This document shows positions 1-7,869 of a stretch of DNA of 64,000 nt, piece by piece. A program made the position numbers and the translations under genes. Under the pieces are notes generated by a model. That model was not told the DNA's origin. It was given only the letters and a program-made list of their open reading frames with translations, and did not search any database. Each line of letters starts with the position of its first letter. Position 1 is the first letter of the stretch. The stretch is from Brevibacillus antibioticus (GTDB lineage: Bacteria; Bacillota; Bacilli; Brevibacillales; Brevibacillaceae), in the NCBI RefSeq assembly GCF_005217615.1, contig NZ_SZNK01000001.1, positions 2,754,501-2,818,500 of the forward strand. Reading direction: 5' to 3'.

Positions 1-476
1 AGACCAATCACGTCCTCAACCTCTTGCTTCACGCGCTCAGGCTCTGCACTCGGCAGGTCGATTTTGTTGACAACCGGGATGATCTCCAGGTTGCTGTCCA
101 ACGCTAAATACACGTTAGCCAATGTCTGGGCTTCGATCCCTTGTGCCGCATCCACGACGAGAATAGCCCCTTCACAGGCAGCCAAGCTGCGGGATACTTC
201 ATACGTAAAGTCGACGTGTCCAGGGGTGTCAATCAGGTGGAGAATGTATTCCTCACCGTCATCTGCTTTATAGTTCAAACGCACGGCATTGAGCTTAATC
301 GTAATCCCGCGCTCTTTTTCCAGCTCCATCGTGTCAAGAAACTGGGCTTCCATCTCACGTGCAGTCAAAGCACCGGTCAGCTCCAAAATGCGGTCTGCCA
401 GCGTCGACTTTCCATGGTCAATGTGGGCGATGATGGAAAAATTTCGTATCCTTTTTTGTCTTTCACGACGATCCAT
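1..476 (-). CDS. lepA: Elongation factor 4 (LepA), N-terminal part, runs off the window
   Basis: The first 158 codons of a translational GTPase are visible. LepA back-translocates ribosomes and helps translation under stress. The G1 motif AHIDHGKST lies near residues 17-25, the switch II motif DTPGHVDF and the G4 motif NKIDLP follow, and the opening [14 protein letters not shown] is typical of LepA. The ATG is at 476. In Bacillus lepA directly follows yqxA in the gpr-spoIIP-yqxA cluster; here yqxA lies 17 kb away on the same strand, so lepA has its own promoter. The C-terminal three quarters of the protein lie beyond the left edge. Confidence 0.97.
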   Translation of the reverse strand, partial: MDRRERQKRIRNFSIIAHIDHGKSTLADRILELTGALTAREMEAQFLDTMELEKERGITIKLNAVRLNYKADDGEEYILHLIDTPGHVDFTYEVSRSLAACEGAILVVDAAQGIEAQTLANVYLALDSNLEIIPVVNKIDLPSAEPERVKQEVEDVIG

Positions 477-550
477 GTGTTGTTCGTTCCCTCCCACGCG
501 AATCCATTCAAACGTTCAGATTGCGCCTCGCAAAAAATACACTAACAGTA

Positions 551-580
551 ATTATAACAAACCGATGATATAAAGAGCAA
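551..580 (-). promoter_or_regulatory. Probable sigma-A promoter of lepA
   Basis: On the minus strand TTGCTC (575-580) and a perfect TATAAT (551-556) are separated by 18 nt, about 75 nt upstream of the lepA ATG. It fits lepA having become a separate transcription unit. Seen in sequence only; the start point is not mapped. Confidence 0.6.
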
Positions 581-666
581 CAAAAGAGAATCAGGCATTT
601 GCCTTCTTTTTCTCGTATCCAAACTTTTCCTGTGCTACAGTGGTAATAGTATGGAGGTGGCTAGGC

Positions 667-1155
667 ATGAATCCACAACAAGCCGATTGTTTGGGCTGTC
701 GATTGGCCCATGGAATCGAAGAAACGCATATCGTGTATGAAAACGAATGGGTGGCGTGCCTCTTGGATATCGATCCGTTTTCGGAAGGTCATATGCTCAT
801 CCTCCCGAAGCAGCATTTCGTAGATTGGACAGACTCGGATGAACCAACGATGAAAAAGGTATGCGAAGCAGCCACATCTCTGTCCCACGCCCTTAATAAG
901 TTGTACAAGCCCGATGGCATTACCATTTGTCAAAACGGCGGTGCTTTCAACGAGCTGACTCATTTTCACATGCACGTCATCCCTCGTTTCCATCGTGACG
1001 GCTTCGCGTGGAGTGATCCGCTGCATGAGCATGGAGCAGCGAACCGCCTGGCCGCTACACGTACAAAGGTTGCGGAAGTATTAAACGATTTCTTAGGTGA
1101 TACCGCCGCGAACACAAAGAAAGAAACGGAGAATGATCAAAGTGAACAGCGTTGA
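667..1155 (+). CDS. HIT family hydrolase
   Basis: A 162-residue histidine triad protein, a cytoplasmic nucleotide hydrolase/transferase acting on nucleoside phosphoramidates or dinucleoside polyphosphates. The signature HFHMHVIPRFHRDG is present with the triad at H99, H101 and H103. A CxxC pair at residues 8 and 11 is common in this Bacillus-type subgroup and may bind zinc with histidines further on. The ATG at 667 follows GGAGG at about 652; an upstream in-frame ATG at 640 has no ribosome site. The gene overlaps the start of the following acetyltransferase by about 14 nt, so the two are probably cotranscribed. The physiological substrate cannot be told from sequence. Confidence 0.9.
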   Translation: MNPQQADCLGCRLAHGIEETHIVYENEWVACLLDIDPFSEGHMLILPKQHFVDWTDSDEPTMKKVCEAATSLSHALNKLYKPDGITICQNGGAFNELTHFHMHVIPRFHRDGFAWSDPLHEHGAANRLAATRTKVAEVLNDFLGDTAANTKKETENDQSEQR

Positions 1156-2011
1156 CTCTTGCTTGCATCCCTTAACGATATCGGATATTCCTGGACTCAT
1201 TGCCTTATCTGATTCCGTAGGCTGGGATTACGACGAAGCGGAAATTCACACAATTCTGTCTATCGGCACCGTATTCGGTCACAAAGACGCAAATGGTACC
1301 CTACTTTCATGTGCGGCTATCATCCCGTATGATGATAAGCTTGCGAGTATCGGTATGGTGATTGTCCATCCCTCGTCACAAGGTAATGGATTTGGACGCC
1401 AACTCATGCAGGCGTGCATGACGTCTGTTTCTACCGATACAACGATCATGCTCATTGCAACTCCAGAAGGAGAGCCTTTGTACAAAAATCTCAGGTTCCA
1501 AACAGTGGATCGTATTCGAAAGTTTATAGCTGAACGCTTTGTACCTGTAGCACCTCTGCAAAACGAAACCAATGACGAGTTCGTAATCATGCCAATGGAG
1601 TTAGGTGATTTCCCGAGCGTGGTTGAATTGGACAATGCAGCATTAGGCAGCAGACGCTCTCATTTTCTCGAAACACGCATGAGACAAGCAACTACTTGTT
1701 TGGTAGCCAAAAATCGCTCTGGCAACATCATCGGATATGGCTTCGCCGTTCAAGGCCCGGTCAACCTTATCGCGGGACCAATCGTCGCTGAAAACGACAT
1801 TATGGCTGAACACCTCCTGTACATGCTGACACAACATCATACCGGACGTGTGCGGATAGACGTACCGGATGAGCAAGCAGCATTTCACACTTATTTGGAG
1901 CATAACGGCTTCACACAGGTTTCTCATCCGCCGGTGATGGTTGCAAATACGGATAGCCTGCCACGCCGCGCTGGGACGTACTGGGCGATTGGCGCCCAAA
2001 TATACGGATAA
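1142..2011 (+). CDS. GNAT acetyltransferase with two domains, YitH-like
   Basis: About 289 residues. The N-terminal half is a GNAT fold: the strand MVIVHPSSQGNGFG and the following acetyl-CoA loop, then the typical EPLYKNLRF helix. The C-terminal half (from about residue 140) resembles the second domain of YitH-type acetyltransferases (the Acetyltransf_18 family). The substrate is unknown. The GTG at 1142 is chosen because GGAG (1128-1131) lies 10 nt before it; the in-frame ATG at 1133 is only 1 nt from that site and would otherwise be the start. The gene overlaps the end of the HIT gene and ends at a bidirectional terminator. Confidence 0.82.
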   Translation: MNSVDSCLHPLTISDIPGLIALSDSVGWDYDEAEIHTILSIGTVFGHKDANGTLLSCAAIIPYDDKLASIGMVIVHPSSQGNGFGRQLMQACMTSVSTDTTIMLIATPEGEPLYKNLRFQTVDRIRKFIAERFVPVAPLQNETNDEFVIMPMELGDFPSVVELDNAALGSRRSHFLETRMRQATTCLVAKNRSGNIIGYGFAVQGPVNLIAGPIVAENDIMAEHLLYMLTQHHTGRVRIDVPDEQAAFHTYLEHNGFTQVSHPPVMVANTDSLPRRAGTYWAIGAQIYG

Positions 2012-2023
2012 GCATGAAAGCGA

Positions 2024-2057
2024 AAAACGGACCTCCTGCCAGGAAAAGGTCCGTTTT
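2024..2057. terminator. Bidirectional rho-independent terminator
   Basis: A perfect 11-bp stem (AAAACGGACCT / AGGTCCGTTTT) with a 12-nt loop lies between the convergent GNAT gene (plus) and the sigma-associated membrane gene (minus). A/T runs on both sides allow use in either direction. Confidence 0.85.
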
Positions 2058-2064
2058 GTCATTC

Positions 2065-3069
2065 TTACTTTGCTTTTGATCGATGGTTAACCTGCTCGAG
2101 CACTTTCGGGGGAAACAGTTTTTGCAGGCTGCTTTGGTAGTTGCTACCGTCCTCGGGCATTTGGAAGTCAGTTACCCGATAAGCATTTCCATTGTAGACG
2201 ATTTGAAAGACCATCGGTGCACTGAGCGCGGAAGAATGGCTTCCCGTTATTTTCACCCAAGCGTATACCGTTCGTTTTGCAGCATCTGGCGCTTCTACTG
2301 CGAGAAGCTCGACATTTATCTCTCGAAATTTTCCCAGCCACTCCAGCTTATCACTTTCCTTCTCCAAAAACTGCTGAATGACAGGTCCAACCAATTGACG
2401 GTTCGCAGGTGCTATCCCTTTTTTCACCACGACAAAAATTTGTCCGAGATGTTTGCCTCCCGATCTTATTTCCAGCTTCCATTTTCCCGGTTCAGGTAAC
2501 ACGATCCCTGATGGAAAATGACCTTCTGCATCGTATAACGGGTCCATGACCTCATAGCTGCCTAGAGACAAGCGGGTCCCCTCGGTGTTGTAAGCAGCGA
2601 TCTCTACTTTGGAAGCATAGTCCCCATTCAACAGCCATATCACTCGCTGCGTCTGCCCTTCGAAGAAACCGTCCTGATCTGTCATGATACGGACAGGCTT
2701 TTCTCCCAAATAAGAAAAGGACTGATTGTCATAAGTGGATGACAAATAAGGCGACAGCTTCCACAAATCCGCTTCGACGATTTGACCCCCTGGCAACAGA
2801 GAGGGGACTTGTGTCTGTCCATGTGGAGGTCTCATCTCGTGCTGTGCAGATTGTCTCTCCTCCTGAATGGGGAGCCCAAACCACAATAGCAAGCCCATCG
2901 TCAGCACAACGCTCGGCATGGCTAGCTTCCTCCAGCCAGTCATCCACCGTGTCCCAGGCCTCACCCTCTGCCGCACTCCCTCTTCCATCGATGCAGTGAA
3001 TTGCACATCACGAAAAATGGTCTGATCTGCCCGTTCTTTTAAGTCCGTGAGCCATCGGTTTTCGTCCAT
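2065..3069 (-). CDS. Putative membrane anti-sigma partner of the upstream ECF sigma factor
   Basis: A 334-residue protein with a cytoplasmic N-terminus (about 1-48), one membrane helix (about 49-66) and an extracellular part with a beta-rich middle region (PSGIVLPEPGKWKLEIR). This layout is normal for an anti-sigma factor that senses the cell envelope. It lacks the HxxxCxxC zinc signature of ZAS-type anti-sigma factors, so the role is inferred from position: it overlaps the sigma gene by 31 nt and has its own strong site (GGGAGGGG) before the ATG at 3069. It could instead be a surface protein controlled by this sigma factor. Confidence 0.6.
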   Translation of the reverse strand: MDENRWLTDLKERADQTIFRDVQFTASMEEGVRQRVRPGTRWMTGWRKLAMPSVVLTMGLLLWFGLPIQEERQSAQHEMRPPHGQTQVPSLLPGGQIVEADLWKLSPYLSSTYDNQSFSYLGEKPVRIMTDQDGFFEGQTQRVIWLLNGDYASKVEIAAYNTEGTRLSLGSYEVMDPLYDAEGHFPSGIVLPEPGKWKLEIRSGGKHLGQIFVVVKKGIAPANRQLVGPVIQQFLEKESDKLEWLGKFREINVELLAVEAPDAAKRTVYAWVKITGSHSSALSAPMVFQIVYNGNAYRVTDFQMPEDGSNYQSSLQKLFPPKVLEQVNHRSKAK

Positions 3070-3587
3070 TCCCAGCCCCTCCCCTCTCCCATACTCTCCC
3101 GAAGGTGCTGTCTGGCCCTATGCAACCGGGTTCTGACTGTTCCTTCCGTTACCCCAAGCACATCCGCCACCTCTCCGATGGATAAATCCGCATAGTAATG
3201 AAGGGCAATCACGTGGCGATAGAGCGGAGGAAGCTGCAACACTTCTGCTACGAGCTGGTCCCTCTCGGCTTGATCGAGCACAAGACTTTCTGTAGAAAGC
3301 TCCCCATCCTGTCTAATCCACGAGCGGGGAAGGATATGACGGAACGACCAAGAACGCAAATAACCTTTGCACTCATTAACCGCGATTCGATATAACCACG
3401 TGTGTACACTGCTCTCCTGCCGAAAGCGGGGAAGATGCCGATACACCTTAACAAATACATCTTGGGTAATATCCTCTGCCAAGCTACGATCTTTGACCAG
3501 AAAAGTGACGAGTCGAAGCACGCGTGTCCCATATTCCCTCATGATTTGTTCAAATGCAGCATCTATCGTTGGCTGCAATTTTTCCAA
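3039..3587 (-). CDS. ECF sigma-70 family RNA polymerase sigma factor
   Basis: About 182 residues. Sigma region 2 is seen in SLAEDITQDVFVKVYRHL and region 4 in DLSIGEVADVLGVTEGTV followed by RTRLHRARQ, a clear helix-turn-helix. No long region 3, hence an ECF factor, related to SigM/SigX/SigV-type extracytoplasmic stress regulators; the regulon cannot be assigned. A TTG at 3587 is the best start because AAGGAGG sits 8 nt upstream; the longer ATG form (3611) has no ribosome site. Transcribed together with the overlapping membrane partner gene, as is usual for sigma/anti-sigma pairs. Confidence 0.9.
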   Translation of the reverse strand: MEKLQPTIDAAFEQIMREYGTRVLRLVTFLVKDRSLAEDITQDVFVKVYRHLPRFRQESSVHTWLYRIAVNECKGYLRSWSFRHILPRSWIRQDGELSTESLVLDQAERDQLVAEVLQLPPLYRHVIALHYYADLSIGEVADVLGVTEGTVRTRLHRARQHLRESMGEGRGWEWTKTDGSRT

Positions 3588-3644
3588 GGGCGCGACCTCC
3601 TTCACTCGCATTCATACTGGTTAGATGCAGCAGCAGACGTTTTG

Positions 3645-4658
3645 TTACAAAGTCGTTGAAGAAATTTTTTTCGCCAATATTGTCCAGCGAGTAGCTTCAC
3701 CCGGTGTTCCTGCAGGTTCCGCGAATGGATACCCACCATGCTGCCAACGATCCATATCATAGCCTTCGTCCGCTTGACTCGGCTCGAAGTCTTGCTTGTG
3801 GAATACATTCTCTCTGCTATAGATGACCCGAAAGCCTGATCCTTCCAATAACAGCTCAAGCTCTGTAGGCAAAAGCAATGCCATCTCGCGCTCTACGCGA
3901 TACCTCGGCTGCTCAATCTGGTCAAGAAAAGTCTCATAAGTAAGCGTGTATCGGAACTTTTGATCCAAGAGTGAGGTTTCCCCCTCCACCTTTTGATACA
4001 CCATGCGATCCGGGAAAACGAATTTGCGTTGCATCGTTTCCCATTGATTTTTGACTGGCGGCAACAGTAAGTCAATTGCCACTGTTCCGTCCTCCGTTAT
4101 GTAATCGTGGATGATCGAAAGCAATTGACGTTGCTTGTCTCTACAGGTGGCCTGCTGAAAAATCCCTTCCGGAAGTAGCACATGCGTAAATGGCCGATCT
4201 AGCTCCAGCTCCCACATATTTTGTTCTACTAGCTCCAGCAGTTCTTCTTTCCCTTTTAATATGCGCCGTTTCTTTTTGGTGGCCATCGCAAGCATATCCG
4301 GGCTCCAATCGATCCCGCAGACGGACAAGCCATTCCGTGCCAGCTCAATGGCAATTCTCCCTGTTCCAACACCCAGCTCTAGCACGGAGACAGGTGATTG
4401 CTCCACTTCTCTTAGCAACCAGTTTCGATAAAAAGCGATGCTGGCCTTCCCGGCAAACTGATCGTAATACGTAGCTTCTACGTTCGTGTACTTGGTTTCA
4501 GGAAGCGGCAAGTGCCGTCCTTCTGCGTTCATCCCACAATCGGTACACACAGAACCCGCTAAATGAGGAAAAGGCACTCCGGGCGGGACGCCATTTTTCG
4601 TATCACCTAGCCACTCGTCGTAACGGAACTTGCATTGTTTGCAACTGTAAATTGTCAT
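3645..4658 (-). CDS. Class I SAM-dependent methyltransferase fused to an N-terminal rubredoxin-like domain
   Basis: 337 residues. Residues 1-45 look like a full rubredoxin: CxxC at C6/C9, then YDEWLGDTKNGVPPG, then CxxC at C38/C41, the iron-ligand arrangement of rubredoxins. From about residue 60 a Rossmann methyltransferase follows: motif I LELGVGTGR (93-101) and motif II CGIDWSP (114-120). The rubredoxin part may be a redox module or a structural metal-binding knuckle. GGAGG lies 13 nt before the only ATG, a long spacing. The promoter region is bounded by the mobile element ending at 4773. Substrate unknown. The fusion is read directly from one uninterrupted frame. Confidence 0.8.
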   Translation of the reverse strand: MTIYSCKQCKFRYDEWLGDTKNGVPPGVPFPHLAGSVCTDCGMNAEGRHLPLPETKYTNVEATYYDQFAGKASIAFYRNWLLREVEQSPVSVLELGVGTGRIAIELARNGLSVCGIDWSPDMLAMATKKKRRILKGKEELLELVEQNMWELELDRPFTHVLLPEGIFQQATCRDKQRQLLSIIHDYITEDGTVAIDLLLPPVKNQWETMQRKFVFPDRMVYQKVEGETSLLDQKFRYTLTYETFLDQIEQPRYRVEREMALLLPTELELLLEGSGFRVIYSRENVFHKQDFEPSQADEGYDMDRWQHGGYPFAEPAGTPGEATRWTILAKKISSTTL

Positions 4659-4844
4659 AATGCTTTAGATACCTCCTGAAGATTGCTTGCTTCCCCCAGA
4701 ACGAAAGAGAGGGAGCTTGATATGACTTGGATACTGGCTGTCATGATAGACACGTTGCGAGGCGATAACAGTTGTTCTTTGGAAATAAAGTCTTAGACTC
4801 GCCGATGTTTTATTCAGCTATCGTTATCCGATAGTTGAAGACCG

Positions 4845-5357
4845 TTAGTTCCACTCTTCCCTCAAAATAGCGTAGTAATATTCATCCCACCATTCATTTT
4901 CATGGGGAATACATTTCTTGAAATAACCTTCTCGTCTCATTCCAATCTTCTCCATAACCCGATATGATGGAAAATTCTCTGGCTGACAAGTTGCAATTAT
5001 TCGATGTAAATTTAGTTCCTCGAATCCATATTTCAATATGGCTAATGCTGCTTCAGAAGCGTAACCTTGATTGTGAAAGCTGGGATTGAACACCCACCCA
5101 ATTTCATATGTATGCTCACCAAAATATTTATGAAAAACAATATGACCTATAAGCTTTCCATTATCCTTTAATACAACAGGGAAATTTTGGGCTTGTTCGC
5201 CGATGTTTTTCTTTATTAATTCTTTGACTGTCTCTTTGTTATAAACCCCTTCAGGTATATATTTCATAACACTTATGTTCGCAGTATATTCTAGAACTGT
5301 TGACCAATCCTCTAATTCAAAACTTCGGATTATCAATCTATCCGTAGTTACATACAT
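4845..5357 (-). CDS. GNAT acetyltransferase (RimJ/RimL type), cargo of the mobile element
   Basis: 170 residues. The opening YVTTDRLIIRSFELEDW and later GWVFNPSFHNQGYASEAA are hallmarks of RimJ/RimL-like N-acetyltransferases, which modify protein N-termini or small amines and antibiotics; the substrate is not predictable. The ATG at 5357 follows GGAGG with 7 nt spacing. The frame stays open upstream to 5612 (85 more codons), but that part resembles nothing I recognise and lacks a ribosome site. AT-rich codon use differs from the neighbouring genes (runs such as AAATATTTATG), fitting its place inside a transposed segment. Confidence 0.88.
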   Translation of the reverse strand: MYVTTDRLIIRSFELEDWSTVLEYTANISVMKYIPEGVYNKETVKELIKKNIGEQAQNFPVVLKDNGKLIGHIVFHKYFGEHTYEIGWVFNPSFHNQGYASEAALAILKYGFEELNLHRIIATCQPENFPSYRVMEKIGMRREGYFKKCIPHENEWWDEYYYAILREEWN

Positions 5358-5675
5358 TGCTTTCCCTCCAACCTTCATTAGCGCTATACTGCCCGTTCGT
5401 ATTATGTGATCAACCAGAACTTCCTGGTTGATCCTTTTTGCATTTGCTTCGAGGATTAAGGTAGCCGGGTCGAACGTTCCTTCCCGTGGGACTTGATCCC
5501 GAGCGCTATATTGTTCATCCCTACTTGTCATTACTATGATTGAGGCTGGTCGGGACAAAGATCCCGTATCAAATGCGGGCAACTCTACATTGAATACTGT
5601 AAAGCCATCCATTCTGACTAGTTAAGTTAACCGCGTTTTACTGGCGGTTCCACTCTTAGCTCAATAACTCTTCCT

Positions 5676-5743
5676 CAGTCTAATATTTTATTTTTCGGTC
5701 TAGCACTTTATTTTACAGTCTAAAACTTTATTTTCACAGAACA
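5676..5743. repeat. Three transposase-site-like repeats at the right end of the first element
   Basis: Units begin CAGTCTAATATTTTATTT (5676), CGGTCTAGCACTTTATTT (5696) and CAGTCTAAAACTTTATTT (5716); the start-to-start distance is exactly 20 bp. The outermost unit runs into the terminus CACAGAACA. Such abutting sites resemble the transposase-binding arrays of Tn7-type right ends. Confidence 0.8.
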
Positions 5744-5957
5744 ACAGTCTCGGTTTCCATTGCCAGATCGTGCCTGTATTCGGATTTGGGAACGAAAAGT
5801 TCTTGGCGCCAGAAGTAACCGAGACGCGAATGCGGTTCGATTTGTCCTGGAACAAGTAGCTCGGGCTCCTCGAATGAGTGACGGTAATTTGTTCTATTTT
5901 CGCTGTCAGCTTAACAAAAAAGGACGCCGACTGGGCATCCCCTCTTATGAAAATCAA
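5744..5957 (-). pseudogene. Possible reading frame interrupted by the mobile element
   Basis: A TTG-initiated frame starting at 5957, 20 nt after btuD, reads about 70 codons with a beta-strand-like composition (LTAKIEQITVTHS) and meets the element at 5743. Removing the element and one ACAGT copy keeps the frame open for about 36 more codons, to a TGA that overlaps the ATG of the rubredoxin-methyltransferase. No family is recognised, the start has a poor ribosome site, and an open stretch of this length can occur by chance. The stretch 5744-5977 holds nothing else that I can see. Confidence 0.25.
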
Positions 5958-5977
5958 AGAAACTCACTTGCCCCCTA

Positions 5978-6790
5978 TCAATTAGCTCCACTCATTACTT
6001 TCTGGATAGGTGGCTTCACACGGATCGCTTCTGAGTAGAAATACACATGCTTTTTTCCTGTAATGGGATGGGTCGTCACTTCTGTCTCTACTCCGAAAAC
6101 ATCTCGGATCAGATTGGGTGTCAAGACTTCCTCTGGCGTCCCCGAAGTAACGATTTCCCCCTCACAGATCACGTACAGCCGATCACAGTACATCGCTGCG
6201 ATATTGAGATCATGCAACGAGGACAACACCGTAATTCCCAACGTTTTGAGCAGATCCATGACCTGCAACTGGTATCGAACATCCAAATGATTCGTCGGCT
6301 CATCAAGGACAAGAAACTGGGCTTGCTGCACCAAAGCTCTGGCAATCAGCACCCGCTGCTTCTCCCCGCCCGATAGACTGAAAAAGCTACGATCAGCGTA
6401 CGTATGCATCCCTACCCGCTGTAGTGCATCTTCACAAATTCGAACGTCTTCTGCGTTATCGGACTGAAACAGCCGTTTATGCGGAGCACGTCCCATATTC
6501 ACAATTTCGATCACCGAAAAATCGAATTCGACAGAGGTCTCCTGCCGTACTGCCGCCATTCGCTGAGCGTTTTGACGCGAGGTTAGCTTGTATACGTCGT
6601 CGCCATCGAGTGAGATCCATCCCGAACGCGGTTTCAGTACGCGATAAATGCTTTTTAGCAACGTGGACTTCCCACTGCCATTCGGCCCGATCAGCCCCAC
6701 AAACTCTCCAGAGCGCACCTCCAGACTGACGTTGCGCAGGATCCCCTTTTTCTCCAGTTCGACCGATATATTCTCAACCTGCAAATTCAT
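5978..6790 (-). CDS. btuD: Cobalamin ABC transporter ATP-binding protein
   Basis: 270 residues, an ABC ATPase of the iron-siderophore/B12 type. Walker A GPNGSGKST (35-43), signature LSGGEKQR, Walker B LVLDEPTNHLD and the H-loop SSLHDLN are intact. It powers import through the BtuC channel at the inner face of the membrane. The start overlaps the end of btuC by 4 nt (ATGA), so translation is coupled. Assigning cobalamin rather than iron-siderophore as substrate rests on the cobalamin riboswitch ahead of the operon. A C-terminal extension of about 15 residues follows the usual domain. Confidence 0.9.
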   Translation of the reverse strand: MNLQVENISVELEKKGILRNVSLEVRSGEFVGLIGPNGSGKSTLLKSIYRVLKPRSGWISLDGDDVYKLTSRQNAQRMAAVRQETSVEFDFSVIEIVNMGRAPHKRLFQSDNAEDVRICEDALQRVGMHTYADRSFFSLSGGEKQRVLIARALVQQAQFLVLDEPTNHLDVRYQLQVMDLLKTLGITVLSSLHDLNIAAMYCDRLYVICEGEIVTSGTPEEVLTPNLIRDVFGVETEVTTHPITGKKHVYFYSEAIRVKPPIQKVMSGAN

Positions 6791-7839
6791 CGTCCGTTAC
6801 CTCCAAAGGAATAAGAACTCCGCAACATCAACCAGATAAAGAATGGACCTCCACACAGCGCCGTCAAAATACCAATCGGCAGCTCTTCCGGTGCAAAGGC
6901 AAGCCTGGCGACTACATCAACCCAGATGAGAAATATCGCGCCAAATAAAGCGCTAACAGGCAGGACACGTCTGTGATCTGATCCGACCATCACACGGACG
7001 ATATGGGGCATCATTAATCCGACAAAACCGATTGATCCCGCAATAGACACGATCACCCCCGTGAGCAGTGCCGTAATCACCAGAAGTAGCTTGCGGAATT
7101 GTACCGTATTAACCCCCAATGTCCCCGCTGACTCCTCGCCCATCAACATCGCATTGAGCGAGCGGTATTGGGCCATTAAGACGATAAGACAGATGACGAC
7201 AATCAATGCAGGGATCGTCAGGTACTCCCATTTCCCGCCAGCCAGACTTCCTTTTAACCAAAACAGGACCGTCCCAATTCCATGCTCATTCGGCGCTGAA
7301 AAAACAAGGAGACTGGTAATGGCCGACAAGATCGCAGATATCGCAATTCCAGCCATGAGCAGGCGTACCGTCGAGTTTTGTCCTCCGATACGAGATAGCG
7401 TAAAAATGAGAATGATTGACACGAGCGAGCCTGTAAAAGCACCAAAGGTTAACGCATACTGCCCGTACATGCTGAATGCTCCGAAAATAATGACCGAGGT
7501 AGCTCCAACCGAAGCACCTGAAGATACACCTAACACATACGGATCAGCCAGGGAGTTGCGAACCAACGCCTGGATCGCTACTCCCACGACAGACAGACCT
7601 GCGCCGACGATCGCCCCCAAGAGTACACGTGGAAAGCGAATATCCCAAATAATTGTTTGCTCCCCACTGGACCAATCCACGTCAATCCATTGGGTCAACA
7701 TCGGAATTTTTGATAAGGCGATTTTCCATACCGTTGTCGGCTTAATCTCCACAGAGCCATACGTAACCGCGAATGTAATCGAGAGAAGAAGTCCAACCAG
7801 TAAAGTGATAATGATATAAGGTAACTTGATCTGTTGCAG
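6787..7839 (-). CDS. btuC: Cobalamin ABC transporter permease (FecCD family), probable CTG start
   Basis: About 350 residues with the multi-helix FecCD fold; family motifs include RFPRVLLGAIVGAGLSVVG, ALVRNSLADPYVLGVSSGAS and IGFVGLMMPHIVR. It forms the membrane channel for B12. No ATG, GTG or TTG precedes codon V30 (GTG at 7752), yet the first membrane helix (IIITLLVGLLLSITFAV) is encoded upstream of it. A CTG at 7839 lies 8 nt after GGAGG and gives a normal FecCD length, so CTG is the likely start. Starting at 7752 would remove helix 1. The gene is 30 nt downstream of btuF. Confidence 0.88.
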   Translation of the reverse strand: MQQIKLPYIIITLLVGLLLSITFAVTYGSVEIKPTTVWKIALSKIPMLTQWIDVDWSSGEQTIIWDIRFPRVLLGAIVGAGLSVVGVAIQALVRNSLADPYVLGVSSGASVGATSVIIFGAFSMYGQYALTFGAFTGSLVSIILIFTLSRIGGQNSTVRLLMAGIAISAILSAITSLLVFSAPNEHGIGTVLFWLKGSLAGGKWEYLTIPALIVVICLIVLMAQYRSLNAMLMGEESAGTLGVNTVQFRKLLLVITALLTGVIVSIAGSIGFVGLMMPHIVRVMVGSDHRRVLPVSALFGAIFLIWVDVVARLAFAPEELPIGILTALCGGPFFIWLMLRSSYSFGGNGR

Positions 7840-7869
7840 TGCTATTCCCTCCCTTAAAAGGGGCGTACT

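Larger units (their letters stand above)
4773..5743. mobile_element. 971-bp non-autonomous Tn7-like element with acetyltransferase cargo
   Basis: The ends begin TGTTCT and are inverted repeats over 27 bp with 3 mismatches (4773-4799 against the reverse complement of 5717-5743). The flanks are a perfect 5-bp direct repeat ACAGT (4768-4772 and 5744-5748), a target duplication. One end carries three repeats at 20-bp spacing (5676, 5696, 5716). The other has one clear terminal site and at most a degenerate second one. TGT...ACA termini, 5-bp duplication and asymmetric multi-site ends are the known traits of Tn7-superfamily elements. No transposase gene fits inside; the only convincing gene is the acetyltransferase. 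Mobilisation in trans is inferred. Confidence 0.8.

Noticed and set aside
5760..6038. A 92-codon plus-strand frame between the first element and btuD
   Set aside because: It runs into the end of btuD in antisense, has no ribosome site and resembles nothing.
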